Below are positions 60,772 through 64,000 of a stretch of 64,000 nt of DNA, piece after piece. Made by a program: the position numbers and the translations under genes. Each line of letters opens with the position of its first letter. Position 1 is the first letter of the stretch. The DNA comes from Oscillospiraceae bacterium. GTDB lineage: Bacteria; Bacillota; Clostridia; Oscillospirales; Acutalibacteraceae. The notes under the pieces were generated by a model. That model searched no databases, had not been told where the DNA came from, and saw only the letters and a program-made list of their open reading frames with translations. The stretch lies in the NCBI GenBank assembly GCA_015066175.1, contig SVOW01000010.1:53572-117571 (forward strand), written 5' to 3'.

Positions 60772-61737
60772 TTATTTAATAAGTATAATTGTAATCACAG
60801 AAATCAATGCTTGAATCATATTGAATCTGAAAATCACCTGAGTGTTTGACCAACCTTTGTTTTTTCTGAAGTGGTCATGTAAAGGTGTGCGGATATTTTT
60901 AAGTGCATTTATTTTCAGGAATCTGATAAGAATAATTTTCACTATGCCGATGAGTCCGTCAAGGAGAATCATAAAGCAGATAGGAAGTGCAAGAATCATA
61001 TTGCCTGTTTTGAGAATTGATAAGCCGATAAACAAACCGATTGCACGTGAACCTGCATCGCCCATAAGCATTGTGCTGGGCTCTGCATTGTACCAGAGAT
61101 AAGCAACAATAACAAAAATCATAGAAACAATTGACATTGTGTGGGTGCTGTTCATTCCTGAAATTGCACCGATTGTTATAATAAAAATAAGTGAATTAAT
61201 TGAAAGTGAACCGCAGAAACCATCTATACCGTCTGTACAGTTTGTTGCGTTTATCATTAACCAGAAGAAGATTGTTGCAATGGCAATAAAAATCCATTTA
61301 TTAACTGCGAAGCTTATAAAGAAAAGGTTAATGTTAAGAAGCTCTGCATTGAAATTTGCAAAAGTAAGGGCAAGCAGAAAAGAAATTGCTAAATCAATAA
61401 TACCTTTTTTATATTCACCCCAGGGTTTTTCTGCTCTGTCATCAAGATATCCGGAAAGCATACCTGCAAATATAAGTGCATAATATGCAATGTATTCAGG
61501 TGAAATTGAAATAAACAAAGCAGATGCAATGATGTAGCATATGATAAAAATGAGACCTGCACCTCTTGCTTTGCCTCGTGAAAGTTTTCCGTTAAAAGCA
61601 AAATCTCTGCCTAAATCTGCGGGGAGTTTGTTTTTAAACGCTTTGAGTAATGCAATTACACTGGCAAATGAAAAAACGATAAGCAATGCATAAACCAATT
61701 TTTCATTCGCACCCAAAGAACCTAATTTGTAAATCAT
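60772..61737 (-). CDS. MraY/WecA family phospho-sugar transferase
   Basis: The 321-residue polytopic membrane protein (about ten helices) has the family motifs GYLDDRAEKPWG, the cytoplasmic NATNCTDGIDGFCG, MLMGDAGSRAIG and PLHDHFRKNKGWSNTQVIFRFNMIQ. It should transfer a phospho-N-acetylsugar from a UDP donor to a polyprenyl phosphate. The C-terminal PLHDHFRKxxxW pattern is MraY-like, but no mur, mra or fts genes are near, so it may be a second MraY-like enzyme or act in glycan synthesis. Start ATG 61737. Confidence 0.87.
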   Translation of the reverse strand: MIYKLGSLGANEKLVYALLIVFSFASVIALLKAFKNKLPADLGRDFAFNGKLSRGKARGAGLIFIICYIIASALFISISPEYIAYYALIFAGMLSGYLDDRAEKPWGEYKKGIIDLAISFLLALTFANFNAELLNINLFFISFAVNKWIFIAIATIFFWLMINATNCTDGIDGFCGSLSINSLIFIITIGAISGMNSTHTMSIVSMIFVIVAYLWYNAEPSTMLMGDAGSRAIGLFIGLSILKTGNMILALPICFMILLDGLIGIVKIILIRFLKINALKNIRTPLHDHFRKNKGWSNTQVIFRFNMIQALISVITIILIK

Positions 61738-61766
61738 TTTCTTTTTCCTTCTTTCACTTTATAAGA

Positions 61767-62243
61767 TTATTTCACGGTGATTTTAATTTCATCACATTCG
61801 TAAAAATAGTTTTTTGTTGTTTTATTTCCTTCTATCGAAAAGGAAGCATATGCCTTCAGAATATACTCACCTTTTTCAGTTGGTTTGAATTCGTGAAATG
61901 CTTCAATTTGTCCGTGTGGTGCTATACCTGATTCTGAAACAGCAGCATCTGATAAAGCTATATGAGCTTCAGGGTCCATATAATTTTCAGGCTTTACAAC
62001 ATAAATATGTATAATATCTGATGCGTGTTCTAATGTATAAGCTTCATGTTCGGCGTTTTTTAGAATTGCCCTGTATGTGATTTTATCGCCCACTTCCAAA
62101 GTAACAGGGGTATAGTCCATCACAAGTGAAAAGGCTTTTTCATCAGGTGGCTCAGGTTTGAACCCGCAGGAGGAAAAGCTAAACATCATTAAAATAATTG
62201 CAAGAAGCAATGAAGTTGATTTAAAAACTTTTTTATTTTTCAT
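61767..62243 (-). CDS. Lipoprotein of unknown function (158 aa)
   Basis: ATG 62243 follows AAAGGGAGA. The signal peptide STSLLLAIILMMFSFSSC gives a lipidated Cys near residue 26. The mature region of about 130 residues looks like an immunoglobulin-like beta domain (PVTLEVGDKITYRAILKNAEHEAYTL, FKPTEKGEYILKAYASFSI). A name is not recognised. It lies 29 bases before the MraY-like gene on the same strand. Confidence 0.8.
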   Translation of the reverse strand: MKNKKVFKSTSLLLAIILMMFSFSSCGFKPEPPDEKAFSLVMDYTPVTLEVGDKITYRAILKNAEHEAYTLEHASDIIHIYVVKPENYMDPEAHIALSDAAVSESGIAPHGQIEAFHEFKPTEKGEYILKAYASFSIEGNKTTKNYFYECDEIKITVK

Positions 62244-62305
62244 TGTTGTCTCCCTTTTATTGGTATAGAAATATAATATCACAAAATGTTGTCAATGTCT
62301 ACCTC

Positions 62306-62334
62306 TTGACAAAGAAATAAAATGGTGATATACT
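62306..62334 (+). promoter_or_regulatory. sdpR-sdpI promoter
   Basis: TTGACA (62306-62311) and TATACT (62329-62334) are 17 bases apart. Confidence 0.85.
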
Positions 62335-62342
62335 ATATTTAA

Positions 62343-62364
62343 CATTTAACCTAATTGTTAAATG
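62343..62364. promoter_or_regulatory. Candidate SdpR operator
   Basis: The perfect palindrome CATTTAAC-CTAATT-GTTAAATG lies just past the -10 element, where a bound ArsR-type repressor would block the promoter. Confidence 0.75.
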
Positions 62365-62410
62365 ATGGATGATGTAATAATCCGTAAACAATAAAGTGAT
62401 GGTGATTTGT

Positions 62411-62686
62411 TTGAGTTTGCAGAATACATTGAAAGCACTTGCAGACCCTATAAGAAGAGAAATTCTAAACATGCTGAAAAGCGGAAATTTGACTGCAGGT
62501 GAAATCTCAGAAAAATTTGACGTGTCAATGCCGGCTGTTTCACGTCATCTGTCAGTTTTGAAAGATGCAGATTTAATAAGAGACAAACGTGAAGGTAAAT
62601 TTATTATTTATGAAATTAACACGTCTGTTTTAGAAGATGTAATGTTATGGATATCTGAATTGAAAGGAGAAAAAGAAGATGGTTAA
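62411..62686 (+). CDS. sdpR: ArsR/SdpR family autorepressor
   Basis: The roughly 91-residue winged-helix protein has LSLQNTLKALADPIRREILNMLKSGNLTAGEISEKFDVSMPAVSRHLSVLKDADLIRDKREGKFIIYEI. No metal-binding Cys pairs are visible. It matches SdpR-type repressors paired with SdpI. I choose TTG 62411 with GGTGA five bases upstream; the longer frame from 62396 has no site. It overlaps the sdpI gene by eight bases. Confidence 0.88.
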   Translation: MSLQNTLKALADPIRREILNMLKSGNLTAGEISEKFDVSMPAVSRHLSVLKDADLIRDKREGKFIIYEINTSVLEDVMLWISELKGEKEDG

Positions 62687-63314
62687 AAAGAATAAAATTC
62701 AGCTTATTATTACGTCAGCTGCTACACTTCTGCCCATAGTAATCGGTCTTATTCTGTGGAAAGATTTGCCTGCCGAAATAGCGACACATTGGGGTGCAAA
62801 CGGTGAAGCTGACGGATTCAGTTCAAAAGCATTTGCGGTTTTTGGTCTGCCTCTTATATTGCTTGCTTTTCATTGGCTTTGTGTTATCGGCACAACAAAG
62901 CTTGATCCCAAAGCAAAAGATATAAGCAAAAAAATGATGTCACTTGTTTTGTGGATCATACCGGCTGTTTCAATTGTTATGAGCACAATAACTTATCTTG
63001 TTGCGTTGGGTAAAGAAATCAGGGTTGCTTTTATTGTTACTGTATTTATGGGTATAATGTTTATTGTAATCGGAAACTATCTTCCCAAATGTAGACAGAG
63101 TTACACAATGGGAATAAAACTTCCATGGACATTGAATGACGAAGAAAACTGGAACAAAACTCATCGCATGGCAGGCATTTTGTGGGTAATCGGCGGAATT
63201 GTTATACTTGCAACTGCAATTTTTGAATCGTTTATCATTTTCTTTTCTATAGTTGCGTTGATGGTAATTGTGCCCACAGTTTATTCTTACGTTTATTACA
63301 AAAAACACAAATGA
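62679..63314 (+). CDS. sdpI: SdpI family membrane protein (DUF1648)
   Basis: The 211-residue protein has six or so hydrophobic segments, the DUF1648 motif LPAEIATHWGANGEADGFSSKAFAVFGLP and the SdpI core YLPKCRQSYTMGIKLPWTLNDEENWNKTHRMAG. In B. subtilis SdpI is the immunity protein to the SdpC toxin and signals SdpR. No sdpA, sdpB or sdpC gene is visible here, so the pair may sense other membrane stress. It is translationally coupled to sdpR. Confidence 0.92.
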   Translation: MVKKNKIQLIITSAATLLPIVIGLILWKDLPAEIATHWGANGEADGFSSKAFAVFGLPLILLAFHWLCVIGTTKLDPKAKDISKKMMSLVLWIIPAVSIVMSTITYLVALGKEIRVAFIVTVFMGIMFIVIGNYLPKCRQSYTMGIKLPWTLNDEENWNKTHRMAGILWVIGGIVILATAIFESFIIFFSIVALMVIVPTVYSYVYYKKHK

Positions 63315-63318
63315 AGAT

Positions 63319-63350
63319 AAAAACCTCTCCGTGAATAACGGAGAGGTTTT
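63319..63350. terminator. Terminator of sdpR-sdpI
   Basis: AAAACCTCTCCGT pairs perfectly with ACGGAGAGGTTTT around a 5-nt loop. Confidence 0.88.
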
Positions 63351-63370
63351 GTGCATTAAGGAGTCTGTTT

Positions 63371-63493
63371 TTATTCAGATAAAAGGCAGATGGTTTCAAC
63401 TGTCAAATCGTTGTCCCAACGCAAACCTATGACATCTTTATTATCATGGAAGACGGGGAATCTAAAATGGATTTTTCTTATTGAAATTGCCAT
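63371..63493 (-). CDS. Doubtful 40-codon frame
   Basis: A frame from ATG 63493 to TAA 63371 encodes 40 residues starting MAISIRKIHFRFP with LRWDNDLTVETICLL. Composition looks protein-like, but there is no ribosome site and the start overlaps a promoter of the other strand. It may be a gene remnant. Confidence 0.25.
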   Translation of the reverse strand: MAISIRKIHFRFPVFHDNKDVIGLRWDNDLTVETICLLSE

Positions 63494-63509
63494 AATTTCG
63501 TGTTATACT
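63481..63509 (+). promoter_or_regulatory. Promoter of the candidate structured RNA
   Basis: TTGAAA (63481-63486) and TATACT (63504-63509) are 17 bases apart. The expected start (about 63515) is the first base of a long helix. Confidence 0.75.
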
Positions 63510-63513
63510 ATGA

Positions 63514-63675
63514 GTGCGACACAACTGAATAATGGCAATTGATACGGGTCTGTATTTTTATCTATTGGTAAAAATGCATGCTCTTATTTCGCATTCTCGT
63601 ATGAATTGCCGAAGTTGTGTCGCAGCAAAAGGAGTTATGTATTTTTCATGCGTAGCTTCGGCTGCGCATTTTTTA
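63514..63675 (+). ncRNA. Candidate structured non-coding RNA
   Basis: The 5' end TGCGACACAACT (63515-63526) pairs perfectly with AGTTGTGTCGCA (63613-63624). Inside it GGCAATT-GATACG (63534-63546) pairs with CGTAT-GAATTGCC (63598-63610), one mismatch, and GTATTTTTA (63552-63560) pairs with TAAAAATGC (63569-63577). A terminator ATGCGTAGC-TTCG-GCTGCGCAT with T run (63648-63674) closes it. Length is about 160 nt. It does not look like 6S, SRP, RNase P or tmRNA to me. A purine-rich AAAAGGAG in the unpaired 3' part could also be a ribosome site. Confidence 0.65.
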
Positions 63676-63699
63676 TTTATTAAATATTTGTTAAAACCA

Positions 63700-63722
63700 C
63701 CGACTTTGTCGGTGGATGTAGG
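63700..63722 (+). other. Short perfect hairpin downstream of the structured RNA
   Basis: CCACCGAC-TTT-GTCGGTGG lies between the RNA's terminator and the next promoter. No T run follows. The stretch 63676-63828 has no other recognisable feature. Confidence 0.5.
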
Positions 63723-63828
63723 CAAGTGGTCGCAGTTTGCATAAAACATTCGGGTTTCTATTGTTAACAATATATGAGGAAATTTCCCCATATCGTTTTT
63801 GACTTTTTGACAAACTATTCTGCATATA

Positions 63829-63857
63829 TTGAAAATCCCACATATTTATGGTATAAT
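63829..63857 (+). promoter_or_regulatory. Promoter of a gene cut by the right edge
   Basis: TTGAAA (63829-63834) and TATAAT (63852-63857) are 17 bases apart. A leader with a bulged ATAATC-GCC/GGC-GATTAT hairpin (63888-63914) follows. Confidence 0.8.
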
Positions 63858-63936
63858 CTATTTGATAAATAAGAATTTATTGAACTGATAATCTGCCGAA
63901 AGGCTTGATTATAAATATTTTAAAGGAGATTGCTTT

Positions 63937-63975
63937 TTGAAGAAAACAATCAAAACACTGGAGATTGTATTCTAA
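63937..63975 (+). CDS. Putative 12-residue leader peptide
   Basis: AAAGGAG lies eight bases before TTG 63937. The frame reads MKKTIKTLEIVF and stops at 63975, inside a hairpin formed by GATTGTATT and AATACAATC (arms from 63963 and ending at 64000). The loop contains GGGAGG and a GTG at 63987, so the hairpin could hide the ribosome site of the next frame, as in translational attenuators. The downstream gene is outside the window. Confidence 0.45.
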   Translation: MKKTIKTLEIVF

Positions 63976-63986
63976 CTGGGAGGTTA

Positions 63987-64000
63987 GTGCAAATACAATC
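63987..64000 (+). CDS. Possible start of a truncated gene
   Basis: GTG 63987 lies three bases after GGGAGG and reads MQIQ before the window ends. Nothing can be said of its product. Confidence 0.25.

Noticed and set aside
63514..63675. 6S RNA
   Set aside because: The helices are near-perfect and short with an AU-rich apical hairpin; the large central bubble expected of 6S RNA is not evident.

Overview
The window looks like a chromosomal, origin-proximal segment from an anaerobic, low-GC member of the Clostridia, probably a gut Oscillospiraceae/Ruminococcaceae relative. The evidence is a pyruvate:ferredoxin oxidoreductase, Firmicutes-type Shine-Dalgarno sites and promoters, a Firmicutes-type LexA box, RemB (DUF370), and many hairpin repeats of the kind seen in gut Clostridia. 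The taxonomic call is inference. I see no plasmid, phage or insertion-sequence transposase genes and no CRISPR array.

Layout. 1-8.5 kb: 3' end of nifJ, an acetyltransferase, an ArsC/Spx-like protein divergent from cca, a large secreted or surface GH51 arabinofuranosidase, a NagD-type phosphatase and two small membrane proteins. 8.5-15 kb: an SOS-controlled dinB with two LexA boxes, an iron alcohol dehydrogenase, a YkuE-like phosphoesterase, two lipoproteins, dCMP deaminase, tRNA-Pro and tRNA-Val, and a 239-bp tandem repeat that reproduces the tRNA-Val 3' end. 15-31.3 kb: mostly minus-strand metabolic genes (cytoplasmic GH92, flavin reductase, a sialidase-fold protein, rhamnulokinase plus fucose mutarotase, an ABC exporter, argGH), plus uraA-upp, a LytTR/DUF3021 pair, a tiny peptide gene, tRNA-Arg and tspO. 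31.5-49.9 kb: an unbroken plus-strand run of housekeeping genes (vanY-like, mnmG, rsmG, a divergent ParB paralogue, parA, parB, serS, dnaN, S4-domain gene, recF, remB, gyrB, gyrA, hisS, aspS). Three parS sites lie at 33.8-36.0 kb and DnaA-box-like sequences lie upstream of dnaN. dnaA is not in the window. 49.9-50.5 kb: a 630-bp island of hairpin repeats. 50.5-56.4 kb: secreted lipase, small pyrophosphatase-like protein, TetR regulator divergent from a CDF metal exporter, radical SAM/SPASM-type protein, VTT membrane protein and a conserved 55-aa protein. 56.4-60.2 kb: rpmG-secE-nusG-rplK-rplA, then an L10 leader with rplJ-rplL. 60.2-64 kb: a ribbon-helix-helix protein, a zinc-ribbon protein, a MraY-family transferase, a lipoprotein, an sdpR-sdpI operon, a candidate structured RNA gene and the leader of a gene cut by the window edge.

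How it fits together. The core is the chromosome replication and segregation block (ParA/ParB/parS, clamp, RecF, gyrase) joined to tRNA modification and aminoacylation genes, with the transcription/translation operon further right. The left part supplies plant and host glycan use, arginine and pyrimidine metabolism and DNA damage tolerance. The most unusual material is non-coding or very small: the tRNA-Val-tail repeats, a promoter-to-terminator 30-residue peptide gene, hairpin repeats sharing GTAGGGG/CCCCTAC ends, a structured RNA near 63.5 kb, and a leader-peptide attenuator at the right edge.
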